From positions 301,151-365,150 of the forward strand of contig JAQGNY010000010.1 in assembly GCA_028293825.1 (NCBI GenBank): a stretch of 64,000 bases of DNA. The letters are read 5' to 3'. The DNA comes from Verrucomicrobiaceae bacterium. Lineage in GTDB: Bacteria > Pseudomonadota > Gammaproteobacteria > Pseudomonadales > CAMLJR01. The notes below the pieces were generated by a model that saw only the letters and a list, made by a program, of their open reading frames with translations, was not told the DNA's origin and did not search any database. Position 1 is the first letter of the stretch. Every line of letters starts with the position of its first letter. The translations under genes and the position numbers were made by a program. Shown here in pieces: positions 37,463-46,791 of this stretch.

Positions 37463-37725
37463 CGGATTTTTTGCAGTGGTATCAAGGTCTTATTGTTTTA
37501 TAGACTCTCAGTATCAATTTTTAAGAAATAATTACACGGAAATTCCTCCGTTTTTACGAAATGGGGCATAAAGCCCCATATATCTATATAGCAATAGCAG
37601 CCTGCTCACGAAAATAAATTTAAGTCCATGCATTTAACGTGAGCTGAGATCGCAAAAATAAACGATACGTGAAAGCGAGATTTTGACTGTTCTATCGATT
37701 TCTTAAGAAAGTGAGCGTTCAGTTT

Positions 37726-37741
37726 CGGCGCTACTTTTGCA
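37726..37741 (+). promoter_or_regulatory. Candidate sigma-54 promoter of yihY
   Basis: CGGCGCTACTTTTGCA keeps GG and TTGCA at exact spacing; T1 and A5 differ from the consensus. It is 122 bases before the yihY start. Confidence 0.4.
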
Positions 37742-37862
37742 GGCGCTTCTTCTAAAGACAGTTTTGCCTGTTTTTATTACTCGTCAGTTGCCGCATTTTT
37801 TTCGCAGATGGATTGCCGATGATTAATGATATCCAACAATATTTTTAGCTACGGACTAGTTG

Positions 37863-38882
37863 ATGTTCGAAAGAAAAAAGAAGCAGCAATTAAAAAAAGA
37901 GAACGCGATGGCTAACGTCAATTCAAAAAAAAATATAAATCCCTCTTCTGCGCAATTGCATTCGCGAAGGATCTCGTTACGTGAATTCGGCCAAACATTG
38001 TGGGACGCCGCGCAAGCATGGCTTGACCATAATGCGGCGAGCATGGGGGCAGCGGTGGCGTACTACACCATTTTCTCGTTGGCTCCGCTTTTATTAATGC
38101 TAATTGCCATTGCGGGTTTTGTATTAGGTAACGATGTCGCGCAGGGTGCAATTTTGCGCCAATTCGAAGGGCTTATTGGTAGTAATGGCGCGCAAGCCGT
38201 GCAAGCCATTTTAAAAGGCGCCAGTAGTATTAGTGGTGGCGTGATATCAATTTTTATCAGTGCGATAACGTTATTTATCGGCGCCACCAGCGTATTCGCC
38301 GAATTACAACGCAATATCGATTTTATTTGGGGCGTGGTGCCGAAATCCGGCAGTGGCGTCTTTCGATTCTTTAAAATACGCCTCCTGTCATTTGCGCTTA
38401 TTGTCGGCGTCGGATTTTTATTGATTGTGTCGCTGGCCGTAAGCGCGGGTCTTGCGGCATTGGCATCGCTGTGGGGAAGCTGGTTCAAAGAGTGGGAAAC
38501 AATTCTGCAGATTGCCAATGTGCTAATTTCTTTCGTAGTAATTACAGTCTTATTTGCGCTTATTTACAAAGTATTGCCGAGTAGTACGATTGCGTGGGGT
38601 GATGTATGGCTCGGCGCCGCATTTACATCGCTGCTGTTTGCTTTGGGGAAATTTGCTATCGGCTTATACATCGGCAAAAGCGCTTTATCTTCATCTTTTG
38701 GCGCAGCTGGCGCATTTGTTATTTTGATTGTTTGGGTTTATTACTCAGCACAGATCTTCTTCCTCGGTACCGAATTCACGTATTTATTTGCCACACGCTT
38801 CGGCTCGCGACAGCCCGCCCTGGTGAAATCGGTCGATGCCGCACAGAAAATTAAATCAATAAATGAAACCTCACACGCCTAA
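37863..38882 (+). CDS. YihY/BrkB-family inner-membrane protein
   Basis: About 339 residues with six hydrophobic segments, typical of the YihY family (AAVAYYTIFSLAPLLLMLIAIAG, SVFAELQRNIDFIWGV, SSFGAAGAFVILIVWVYYSAQIFFLG). An unusual Lys-rich N-terminus (RKKKQQLKKEN) precedes the first segment; an ATG at 37908 could also be the start. The substrate of YihY proteins is not established. It is followed after 12 bases by a phospholipase-D gene, suggesting a shared operon. Confidence 0.9.
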   Translation: MFERKKKQQLKKENAMANVNSKKNINPSSAQLHSRRISLREFGQTLWDAAQAWLDHNAASMGAAVAYYTIFSLAPLLLMLIAIAGFVLGNDVAQGAILRQFEGLIGSNGAQAVQAILKGASSISGGVISIFISAITLFIGATSVFAELQRNIDFIWGVVPKSGSGVFRFFKIRLLSFALIVGVGFLLIVSLAVSAGLAALASLWGSWFKEWETILQIANVLISFVVITVLFALIYKVLPSSTIAWGDVWLGAAFTSLLFALGKFAIGLYIGKSALSSSFGAAGAFVILIVWVYYSAQIFFLGTEFTYLFATRFGSRQPALVKSVDAAQKIKSINETSHA

Positions 38883-38894
38883 AAATAGAACAAT

Positions 38895-40346
38895 ATGAAA
38901 AAAATTAGCGCGCTCTTTTTTAAAGAAATAATTCTCTGTGTTGGCATTGGGCTGTCTGTTTTTCAGGGCGGATGCAAATCGACGCCCGTCGTAAGCGCCC
39001 ATGCGGACCAGCCGACACAGTCGGTGACGGTAACGGGCAGCCAAAACCATCGCGTCAAGCGCAGTGTAGAAAGCATTGCTGCAAGCGCCGGTGATGCGCG
39101 CGATATCACATTGCAGCGTCATATCGCGGCAATGGCGGAGCAGGGCGGGCCGCCGCTGATAAGCGATAACGATGCCAAATTATTGATAGATGGTCCGCAA
39201 GCTTATGGTGCTATGTTTTCCGCGATGGAGTTGGCGCGCAACAATATCAATCTTGAGGTTTACATTTTCCAGGACGATAAAGTCGGCCGAGACTTAATTA
39301 ATATTCTGCTGAAGAAGCAACAGCAGGGTATACAAGTTAAATTGATTTATGACGGTCTGGGCAGCGTCGCAACCGCGAAATCGTTATTCGAACCGCTGAC
39401 CGATGCAGGTGTGCAAGTCTTCGAATTCAATCCTGTTAATCCCGTTGAAGGGAAAACGCTGGAAATCAATAATCGCGATCATCGCAAAATTTTAGTAGTC
39501 GACGGTGAGGTCGGATTTACCGGCGGCATTAATATCAGCAGTGTTTATTCGCACGGCTCTGCTACTAATCCTATTAAGGCTGCGAAAGACCATCCGCCGC
39601 TCGACGAAGGTTGGCGCGATACCCAGATTGAAATTCGGGGTCCTGCGGTGGCGGAGTTGCAGCGCGTTTTCTTTAAGACGTGGGACAGTCAATTCGATAG
39701 CGATCACCCAGATCCTAAGCCGCCGCTATCTAATGTTGCACAGAAAACGGCCAAAAATAATCCCGGAAATTATTATCCCGACTTGCCGCGTCAAGGCGAT
39801 AAGATTGTGCGCGTCATCGCCAGCACACCGGACGATAAGAAAAATATTATTTATGCGGATTTACTAATGGCGATTCGCCACGCGCAATCGAGTATTCACT
39901 TAACGATGGCGTATTTTTCCCCGGACGCGCCGGTGATTGAAGCGCTGCGAGATGCATCAAAACGCGGAGTCGAGGTAACACTGGAGTTGCCGGGATTTAG
40001 CGATATCTGGCTTATTTTTGAAGCGGGCCGTTCACACTATTCGACGCTGCTGGATGCTGGCGTAATAATATATGAGCGGCACGATGCCTTATTACATGCT
40101 AAAACGGCGGTCATCGACGGTGTGTGGTCGACGGTCGGCTCATCGAATATGGATATGCGCAGCTTTTTGCATAATAGCGAAGTGAATATAGTGGTAATTG
40201 GCAGTGATTTCGGCGATGCGATGGAAGCGATGTTTCAGCATGACCTCACCGAAGGCACGCTGATTACTGAACAGGCGTGGCGGCAGCGGCCATTAACAGA
40301 TCGACTGCGTCAATGGTTTTCGCGAGTCTGGTCTTACTGGCTTTAA
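38895..40346 (+). CDS. Phospholipase D-family protein, cardiolipin synthase-like lipoprotein
   Basis: 483 residues. N-terminal signal peptide with lipobox FQGGC instead of the transmembrane helices of Cls, so the enzyme should be lipid-anchored in the periplasm or outer membrane. Two intact HKD motifs: HRKILVVD (with GFTGG after it) and HAKTAVID (with STVGSSNMD). The architecture resembles cardiolipin synthases and phosphatidyl transferases. It follows yihY closely. Substrate is inferred from family only. Confidence 0.88.
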   Translation: MKKISALFFKEIILCVGIGLSVFQGGCKSTPVVSAHADQPTQSVTVTGSQNHRVKRSVESIAASAGDARDITLQRHIAAMAEQGGPPLISDNDAKLLIDGPQAYGAMFSAMELARNNINLEVYIFQDDKVGRDLINILLKKQQQGIQVKLIYDGLGSVATAKSLFEPLTDAGVQVFEFNPVNPVEGKTLEINNRDHRKILVVDGEVGFTGGINISSVYSHGSATNPIKAAKDHPPLDEGWRDTQIEIRGPAVAELQRVFFKTWDSQFDSDHPDPKPPLSNVAQKTAKNNPGNYYPDLPRQGDKIVRVIASTPDDKKNIIYADLLMAIRHAQSSIHLTMAYFSPDAPVIEALRDASKRGVEVTLELPGFSDIWLIFEAGRSHYSTLLDAGVIIYERHDALLHAKTAVIDGVWSTVGSSNMDMRSFLHNSEVNIVVIGSDFGDAMEAMFQHDLTEGTLITEQAWRQRPLTDRLRQWFSRVWSYWL

Positions 40347-40486
40347 CACTGCTCAGCGCATTGATGTTGCTGCAGAAAGTCAGTTTTTGTGTGGGCCATG
40401 CAACCTTTGCATTATCGAGCACTCCTAAGTCCTATAGTCTCCGCATCCGTGCCAACTAATTTGCTCTACCCCTTTAAGAATATTGA

Positions 40487-41374
40487 ATGAGGACATTCAG
40501 CGTGAGTTCCACTGTGACGGATTTCCCTAAAGCTATTTCCTCTACCAACAAAATCAGTGCTGCAACTAAAGTGCATTCATGGGCGATGAGCGATATCGCT
40601 TACGACCAGATCGAGCTCGAAAAAGTGAAGTCCGATGAAGTGCTGTTTTTCGTATTAGCCAGCGCCTCGTTAATTGAAAGCGGCTCCGATATGTATACAT
40701 CGGTACTGGTCGATTATTTCGGCGATTCCGATGTGGCGAACTGGCTCACTGGCCAATGGGAGCACGAAGAGCTTCAGCACGGTGAATCGTTGCGCAAGTA
40801 CGTCGAGAGCGTGTGGCCGGAATTTGATTGGGCCGCGACCTACCAAAGTTTTTTTGATGAATATTCCGGTTACTGCACAGTTAATCAATTTGAGCCGACC
40901 CCGACTTTAGAGTTGGTGGCGCGTTGCGTGGTAGAAACGGGAACCGCTGCATTATATCGCGCGTTGGAAGATTACACCGATGAGCCAATTCTCAAATTGC
41001 TGGCGGGAAATATTCGGCGTGACGAAGTGCGGCACTACAAAAATTTTAACCGCTTCTTCAATCAATATAATCGCGAAGCAGGACACGGTCGTTGGCCGAT
41101 TTTTAAAGCGTTGGCGCGCCGGTTAGCTGAATTAAGAAATGAAGACTCCGACTGCGCGTTACGGCATATATTTGAGCATCGCTACCCCGGTGTAGGTACC
41201 GATACCGATCAATTTAAACGTATCAGTCGCGCGGCGCGTTCGCTGGTTTTAAAAAATATTACGCCCGACATGATGGTTAAGATGTTTCTGCAACCACTGC
41301 AGCTGCCGGGCTATGTGCGCAATACGGTGGAAAAGCCGTGCTCGCAGATGATGCGGTTTTTTATGGCAAGTTAA
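40487..41374 (+). CDS. Ferritin-like di-iron protein, acyl-ACP desaturase-like
   Basis: 295 residues, all-helical. Two EXXH-type di-iron motifs are visible: EHEELQHGE near residues 97-105 and RRDEVRHYKNF near 180-190, with further Glu in LIESGSDM and VVETGTAAL. The pattern EELQHG plus DExRH is like that of the soluble acyl-ACP desaturases, so a fatty-acid oxidation role is possible. The GTG at 40502, with GAGGA eight bases upstream, is an alternative start. No partner genes are evident nearby. Confidence 0.8.
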   Translation: MRTFSVSSTVTDFPKAISSTNKISAATKVHSWAMSDIAYDQIELEKVKSDEVLFFVLASASLIESGSDMYTSVLVDYFGDSDVANWLTGQWEHEELQHGESLRKYVESVWPEFDWAATYQSFFDEYSGYCTVNQFEPTPTLELVARCVVETGTAALYRALEDYTDEPILKLLAGNIRRDEVRHYKNFNRFFNQYNREAGHGRWPIFKALARRLAELRNEDSDCALRHIFEHRYPGVGTDTDQFKRISRAARSLVLKNITPDMMVKMFLQPLQLPGYVRNTVEKPCSQMMRFFMAS

Positions 41375-41540
41375 TTGTGGAAAGCTAGTTTTATCAATGC
41401 TGGGCGGGCTTGTTGGAAATCTGTTTTTTCATGATGAGCCAGCCAAATCGTTTTACCATACGCCAATTATCCGCTTTGTCTTTTTCGAAAATCAAAACGC
41501 CGATACATCTCCTGATTCAGTAGTAAAGGAATAATGGGCT

Positions 41541-42740
41541 GTGGATATCGAAAACATTTTTGTCAAAAGCTCGGACCCACTACTAACGTTTTTTATTGCT
41601 TCCCTAATAGCGCTATTGGTTGGCTTTCTGGTGCAGTGGCTTGGCCGGCTGATCTTATTGCGCATTACTAAACGCCTTTCATTTGCCGACAGCTTGGTGC
41701 GCAGCACGATTCGCCCCATGCAGTTGGTTATGCCGCTCATTTTTTTTCAGATTGTTTTACTAGCGGCACCCGACGATTGGCACTTTATGCCGCGTGTGCG
41801 CCACATAACCGGTCTGATATTTATTGTCGCAATGACGTGGCTGGTTATTCGGTGTATCTCCGGCGTCGCTGAAACCATCTTGTTTTTAAGACCTGTCGCG
41901 CAAGCCGACAATTTGCACGCGCGCAGTATCCAAACTCAAACCAATGTTATTGCGCGCACGCTGATGGGCTTGGCAGGAATTATCGGCATCGCATCGATGT
42001 TGATGACATTTCCGGCGATTCGGGCATTGGGCGCTAGCTTGCTGGCGTCAGCCGGATTAGCCGGCATAGTCGCGGGTTTAGCAGCGCGTCCGGTACTAGG
42101 GAATTTAATCGCCGGTTTGCAAATTGCGCTGAGTCAACCGTTTCGGCTCGATGATGTGGTGATCGTAGAGGGCGAGTGGGGTCGTGTCGAAGAAATCACC
42201 GGCACCTATGTGGTGATCGCATTGTGGGATCAACGCCGTCTTGTTATTCCATTGCAATGGATGATTGAACATCCGTTTCAAAACTGGACACGCAAGTCGT
42301 CGCAAATTATGGGTTCGGTTTTTCTGTGGGTTGATTACGGCATGCCGCTTGAGCCATTAAGAGTTGAACTTGAACGCATATGTCAGAACGCGCCCGAATG
42401 GGATGGGCGGGTTAAAGTGCTGCAAACGACCGACACTAGCGAAACCGCTGTCCAGTTACGCGCGCTAGTGACATCGGAGGATTCGAGTAAAAACTGGGAT
42501 TTGCGTTGCAAAGTACGCGAAGGCTTAGTCGCATTTATGCAAATTAATTACCCGCAGTATTTGCCGCGCAATCGCGCCGACTTGTCTCAACTTGATCTAT
42601 CGGGGGGTAATGGGCGAGAGCGTGCAAACGAAAAATTTAGTAGCGCTGAGCCCGTATCCGTCGCCGCAACAGTTAATGCGGATAACGCAAATCTGCAAGA
42701 TGCACGCGCGGCCAAAAATTTAGAGAAGCCTAAAAGATAG
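41541..42740 (+). CDS. Mechanosensitive ion channel, MscS family
   Basis: 399 residues. About four membrane segments; the pore-lining helix is ALGASLLASAGLAGIVAGLAARPVLG-like (about 155-180), followed by the MscS beta-domain (RLDDVVIVEGEWGRVEEITGTYVVI) and an alpha/beta C-terminal part with a charged tail. MscS channels release solutes on hypo-osmotic shock, which fits the neighbouring osmoprotectant (trehalose) genes. The start is GTG; AAGGA lies about 10 bases upstream. Confidence 0.88.
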   Translation: MDIENIFVKSSDPLLTFFIASLIALLVGFLVQWLGRLILLRITKRLSFADSLVRSTIRPMQLVMPLIFFQIVLLAAPDDWHFMPRVRHITGLIFIVAMTWLVIRCISGVAETILFLRPVAQADNLHARSIQTQTNVIARTLMGLAGIIGIASMLMTFPAIRALGASLLASAGLAGIVAGLAARPVLGNLIAGLQIALSQPFRLDDVVIVEGEWGRVEEITGTYVVIALWDQRRLVIPLQWMIEHPFQNWTRKSSQIMGSVFLWVDYGMPLEPLRVELERICQNAPEWDGRVKVLQTTDTSETAVQLRALVTSEDSSKNWDLRCKVREGLVAFMQINYPQYLPRNRADLSQLDLSGGNGRERANEKFSSAEPVSVAATVNADNANLQDARAAKNLEKPKR

Positions 42741-42799
42741 ATTCTCGGCGATCGCGTCATCATTCCTGACTATCGCTTTATAAATAGGTCACTCACTAG

Positions 42800-43081
42800 T
42801 TACTGTGCATGAGCACGTCGTGTCGCCCAGCCTTTTTTTGCAGCAGCACTGCGTTTCGCTATGGTGCTGTGGCCGTCGGCATCCGATTTAGTTGGCGCTT
42901 CTTTAGGCGCATGAGCGTGGCCGCTTCCTGCCTTTTTACCGCCGCCTGATTCTTTGTTGACGGTAGCCCACGCTCGACGCTCCGCCTCGTGGTGGTTTGT
43001 ACCTCGCTGTTCATAGCCCTTTTCAATATGGGCGGCTTCTCGTTTTTGCTTATCGGTGTACTTGTCTTTGCTGCCGCGCAT
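42800..43081 (-). CDS. Small highly charged stress-associated protein
   Basis: 93 residues, strongly basic, with no membrane segment. The N-terminal part (SKDKYTDKQKREAAHIEKGY to ERRAWATVNKESGGGKK) matches a widespread small family often labelled plasmid stabilization protein in databases; no plasmid role is shown. Ala/Lys-rich tail (KRSAAAKKGWATRR). GAGGTGACATC lies before the start, and a near-palindromic -24/-12 match lies upstream. Confidence 0.78.
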   Translation of the reverse strand: MRGSKDKYTDKQKREAAHIEKGYEQRGTNHHEAERRAWATVNKESGGGKKAGSGHAHAPKEAPTKSDADGHSTIAKRSAAAKKGWATRRAHAQ

Positions 43082-43125
43082 GATGTCACCTCGTATTAAA
43101 CAAAATAAAGCTCCTCACAAGAAAA

Positions 43126-43141
43126 GGCATGATCTATGCCA
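43126..43141 (-). promoter_or_regulatory. Candidate sigma-54 promoter, palindromic
   Basis: Minus strand TGGCATAGATCATGCC has GG and GC at exact spacing; T12 is A and the last base is C. The arms GGCAT/ATGCC are inverted repeats, so the plus strand reads nearly the same. Confidence 0.38.
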
Positions 43142-43332
43142 CGATAATTAACGGACGGCCATGCAAATTAGAAGTAGCTTGGATTTCGTGTTAAGCGCTC
43201 TTAAAAATTTAAAAGTAACTACTTGAGTGATGAATTTTTTACAAATTTAAATAAATTTAAAAGATCTAATACAAGCAAGCCCATCGGAAACAGCGTTCTT
43301 ATCTTAAGGGTGGAGTGGGAGTTTTTTTATAT

Positions 43333-44151
43333 ATGAATACTCACACGGAACTACGCATTAGAAAAATATATGACGTTACGGTTTTTTTCGATGCGATCTA
43401 TTTGGGAAATACAGCACGTTGTTATGTCTTTCCCACAGAGCCACCGCCCGATTATTTAATTAGTCTTTCAAAAAAAGACACCAATACCTGTTGCTTCATT
43501 TGGAGTACGCCAATTGCTGTGGAAGTGCGCTGCTATAAATCAGGCAGATATATAGAGCTTTGTGGACACGGCTTGTTTGCGAGTATGCAGGTGTGGAGAC
43601 ATTTAACGATGATGCCTTCCGATGCGATGCCGTCAATTCGCTTAAATACCGCCAATCGAGTTTTTAGTGCTCACTGGCGCGACGATAAATTATGGATTCA
43701 GTTTCCTAAGATCGAATGCAGCGATTTTGCGCTACCAAAAAATATCGCGGCTTGGTTTGATCCAGCGCCAATCGGTGGAGCGCTGGCGGGCGGTGAGGCG
43801 GATTATAGAATTTTCATTTGGGCGCCCGGCACAAATATTGCCCTTGTAAAAGCAGAAACTCATTTTCTACATGGAGACATGCGAGCAACCGTTCTTACGC
43901 AAGCAGATTTTAAATCACCCTGGAGCTTCACTCAGCGTTATCTGGTTCCCCAATACGGAATGAGTGAAGAGGGTGCAACAGGCTCAGCTAGTGCTGTACT
44001 AGCTTGTTATTGGGCGTCCAAGAAGATGGTGCCGCCGTTTAAGAGTTTGCAATGTGCGCTGGGAGGTGGAGTGATCGACAGTGATGTTGATGAAAACTCT
44101 GTAAGCCTCAGTGGTACAGCAACAATGATGGAAATTTTGGCGCCGTCTTAA
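43333..44151 (+). CDS. PhzF-family isomerase-like protein
   Basis: 272 residues of the PhzF/diaminopimelate epimerase-like fold with two halves. The family motifs are ELCGHGLFASMQVW (about 80) and the C-terminal SEEGATGSASAVLACYW, which matches the PhzF GxxTGSA turn. The catalytic acid of PhzF (a Glu near residue 45 in the Pseudomonas enzyme) is not clear here, so the reaction cannot be named. The ATG at 43333, with GGGAG eleven bases upstream, is preferred to the GTG at 43315. It precedes egtB on the same strand. Confidence 0.78.
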   Translation: MNTHTELRIRKIYDVTVFFDAIYLGNTARCYVFPTEPPPDYLISLSKKDTNTCCFIWSTPIAVEVRCYKSGRYIELCGHGLFASMQVWRHLTMMPSDAMPSIRLNTANRVFSAHWRDDKLWIQFPKIECSDFALPKNIAAWFDPAPIGGALAGGEADYRIFIWAPGTNIALVKAETHFLHGDMRATVLTQADFKSPWSFTQRYLVPQYGMSEEGATGSASAVLACYWASKKMVPPFKSLQCALGGGVIDSDVDENSVSLSGTATMMEILAPS

Positions 44152-44308
44152 AGATTATATGGAAGTGCATTAGATGAAAGAAATTTATTTAATGTGTTTC
44201 TATTGATTGTTAGCGCCAGCTCACTATACATGGACTCTTTAAGACTCTCTGATTTTCTAAAACTCTGGATTAACGCAGGGACGATGGAAAGGTAAGTTAA
44301 TACATACG

Positions 44309-45604
44309 GTGAAAGCCATGCAAATACATCCGACCCATCATCATCCGCATACGCCAATTGTCGATAAATACCGGCGCATTCGTCATCAATCGGAAGTGCT
44401 GTGCGAAACGCTTCTTAAGGAAGATTACAACCTGCAAGCAATGCCGGAAGTAAGTCCTCCAAAGTGGCATCTTGCTCATACGACCTGGTTTTTTGAGGCA
44501 ATGTTGCTAAAGGAATTTGCGCCCAGCCATACGCCGTTTAATAAAATTTATGAAACACTATTTAATTCGTACTACCTAAATATAGGAATACCGTTTCCGC
44601 GGGAACGACGCGGCCAGCTTTCTCGCCCGACTATAGCGGAAGTTTTTGAATATCGTAGAACCGTCGATGAGCAGGTGCTCAATCTTCTTGAAAAAAATTC
44701 CTCGGTTAAATGTGAGCCGCTTCTTGAGCGCTTGGAGTTAGGCTTAAATCACGAGCAGCAGCATCAGGAGCTTTTACTAACCGATATTAAATATAATTTT
44801 TCTGTTAATCCTTTACAGCCCGTGTACTGCGAATCAAATACAGTAAATCTGACTAGTTCCGCTGATAAAAAATTGACCTGGATCGATCATCCCGCTGGTA
44901 TCGGTCATGTTGGTGGAAGCTCTGATAATTCATTTTGCTTCGATAACGAGCTGCCACGCCACCGCGTCTTTTTGCAAAATTATTCTCTTGCTGACCGGCC
45001 GGTAAATAACGGGGAATTTTTGGCGTTTATTCAGGACGGCGGCTATCAGCGTGCTGATTTATGGTTATCTGATGGCTGGCAGAAAATTACGCAGAATAAT
45101 TGGCGCGCACCGCTGTATTGGAATTATGTAGAGGGGCATTGGCAGATTTACACATTGCACGGGACAAAAGCAATTAACCCTGCAGAGCCAGTCTGTCACA
45201 TCAGCTATTACGAAGCGGATGCCTATGCGCGCTGGGCCGGCGCTCGGTTGCCGACAGAGGCTGAATGGGAAAACGCAGCGGCCTCCCAAAAAGTTGAAGG
45301 GCATTTCCTTTGCGATGGAGTATTGCATCCACGCGCCCCTTGCCCCGACATGACAGGTTTGCGTCAAATGTTCGGTGATGTGTGGGAGTGGACATCTAGC
45401 GCGTACGCGCCATATCCAGGTTTTGTCATTTCAACCGGCGCGGTCGGGGAATACAACGGCAAATTTATGTGCAATCAAATGGTTTTGCGGGGCGGGTCGT
45501 GCGTTAGTGAAAGGGAGCACATTCGCAGCAGTTATCGAAATTTCTTTTATCCGTCGGATCGATGGCAGTTCAGCGGCTTACGTCTGGCGCGATCAATAAC
45601 GTAA
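44309..45604 (+). CDS. egtB: Ergothioneine biosynthesis protein EgtB
   Basis: Non-haem iron enzyme that joins hercynine to a thiol (gamma-glutamylcysteine or cysteine) as the sulfoxide. The N-terminal DinB-like domain (about 20-160) has the iron ligands in WHLAHTTWFFE and NHEQQHQELL, the latter a HX3HXE motif. The C-terminal FGE-sulfatase domain (about 190-430) has ARLPTEAEWENAA, FGDVWEWTSS, RGGSC and FSGLRLAR. 431 residues is typical of stand-alone EgtB. egtD follows after 78 bases. No egtA, egtC or egtE is seen. Confidence 0.95.
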   Translation: MKAMQIHPTHHHPHTPIVDKYRRIRHQSEVLCETLLKEDYNLQAMPEVSPPKWHLAHTTWFFEAMLLKEFAPSHTPFNKIYETLFNSYYLNIGIPFPRERRGQLSRPTIAEVFEYRRTVDEQVLNLLEKNSSVKCEPLLERLELGLNHEQQHQELLLTDIKYNFSVNPLQPVYCESNTVNLTSSADKKLTWIDHPAGIGHVGGSSDNSFCFDNELPRHRVFLQNYSLADRPVNNGEFLAFIQDGGYQRADLWLSDGWQKITQNNWRAPLYWNYVEGHWQIYTLHGTKAINPAEPVCHISYYEADAYARWAGARLPTEAEWENAAASQKVEGHFLCDGVLHPRAPCPDMTGLRQMFGDVWEWTSSAYAPYPGFVISTGAVGEYNGKFMCNQMVLRGGSCVSEREHIRSSYRNFFYPSDRWQFSGLRLARSIT

Positions 45605-45682
45605 CTAGCTGATTGCGTAATTCCACATGTTGAATTCAAATAGCTTGAATTTATTTTTTAAGTGAATTGCAAGGGGATCATT

Positions 45683-46684
45683 ATGGAAGCTGTGTTAGCA
45701 AGGCCTTCAGCCAAGAGTTATCAATTTTTAAGTTTTATTCGTAAGCGCAGCGATGCAGTTGCCGAAATTTCGCGAGATCTCAATCGAGAGGTAAAGCGGA
45801 TATCACCGAAATATTTTTACGATGAGCGTGGCTCACGACTCTTCGAGCAAATTACCGCAACGGAGGATTATTACGTTACGCGTGCCGAAAATGAAATTCT
45901 GGTAGAGCGAGCGCAAGAAATCGCAGACCTTATTGGTGAAGATTGCGCGTTGATAGAGCCGGGATGTGGCAATTGTTCCAAAGTCCAGTACTTGCTATCC
46001 GCCTTGCGTCCCACCTTATATATGCCGATAGATATTTCGACGCCGCCACTGCAAAAAGCGGCTCGACACCTGGTCAATCGTTTTCCTTGGCTGAATTGTA
46101 CGGCTATTAACGCCGATTTTTGCGATCTATCATTTGTGCCGACATTGATCGGCGAGCAGCGCCGTGTTGTATTTTATCCAGGATCGACGATTGGAAATTT
46201 TGAGCCGGCAGATGCCGTCAATTTCTTAAAAGCAGTTCGGGATATTGTTGGGTCGGAAGGTGGACTTTTAATCGGCGTTGACTTGGAAAAAAACGCTGCT
46301 ACTTTGGATCGCGCCTATAACGACCGGGAAGGGATCACTGCCGATTTCAATTTAAATGTATTACACCATCTGAATCGAATAGCGGGCAGTAGTTTTTCTG
46401 TCGATTCATTTGAACACTTGGCTTTTTACGATAGCCGGAAGAATCGAGTTGAAATGCATCTGCGCAGTATTGCTGATCAAACGGTTGAATTCGCAGGTAG
46501 CACGCTTAATTTTTCTGCCGGAGAAACAATCCACACTGAAAATTCTTACAAGTATTCCACAGAGTCTTTTTCCGCGTTGGCAGCAGAAGCGGGTTTCATT
46601 CGTGCGCAAACCTGGTATGACAGTAAGCATCTATTTTCAATGCATTACTTTGTCGCGGACGACACCTATAACTCGAATCAGTAA
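45683..46684 (+). CDS. egtD: L-histidine N-alpha-methyltransferase EgtD
   Basis: SAM-dependent enzyme that makes hercynine (trimethylhistidine), the first step to ergothioneine. SAM-binding IEPGCGNCSKVQYLL, substrate region RRVVFYPGSTIGNFEPADA, and the C-terminal NSYKYSTESF typical of EgtD. The start at 45683 is chosen because AAGGGG lies eight bases upstream; a longer frame to 45662 has no ribosome site. It ends at a strong terminator. Confidence 0.95.
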   Translation: MEAVLARPSAKSYQFLSFIRKRSDAVAEISRDLNREVKRISPKYFYDERGSRLFEQITATEDYYVTRAENEILVERAQEIADLIGEDCALIEPGCGNCSKVQYLLSALRPTLYMPIDISTPPLQKAARHLVNRFPWLNCTAINADFCDLSFVPTLIGEQRRVVFYPGSTIGNFEPADAVNFLKAVRDIVGSEGGLLIGVDLEKNAATLDRAYNDREGITADFNLNVLHHLNRIAGSSFSVDSFEHLAFYDSRKNRVEMHLRSIADQTVEFAGSTLNFSAGETIHTENSYKYSTESFSALAAEAGFIRAQTWYDSKHLFSMHYFVADDTYNSNQ

Positions 46685-46711
46685 AATTTTTATTTTTAAT
46701 GGCAGCAATAA

Positions 46712-46742
46712 AAAACCGGCTTATCTAGAGCCGGTTTTCTTG
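46712..46742 (+). terminator. Rho-independent terminator after egtD
   Basis: AAAACCGGCT (46712-46721), a 7-base loop, then AGCCGGTTTT (46729-46738) and a T-rich tail. It also faces the convergent gene that ends at 46792. Confidence 0.88.
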
Positions 46743-46791
46743 TCTTCACTTTAAGTAAACTCCTTAGGCGTTACTTCAAGCTGGAGCGTTA

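Larger units (their letters stand above)
37410..37862. other. Divergent intergenic region glgX / yihY with two hairpins
   Basis: It holds sigma-54 matches facing both ways (37447-37462 for glgX, 37726-37741 for yihY). Between them are two hairpins: ACGGA-AATTCC-TCCGT with a T run (37536-37554) and ATGGGGC-ATAAA-GCCCCAT (37561-37579). Confidence 0.55.

Noticed and set aside
40407-40438. TTGCAT and TATAGT as a sigma-70/sigma-S promoter of the ferritin-like gene
   Set aside because: The spacer is 20 bases, too long for a confident call.
40277-40459. 60-residue hydrophobic frame at the end of the phospholipase-D gene
   Set aside because: It overlaps the gene by 70 bases in another frame and has no ribosome site; likely chance.
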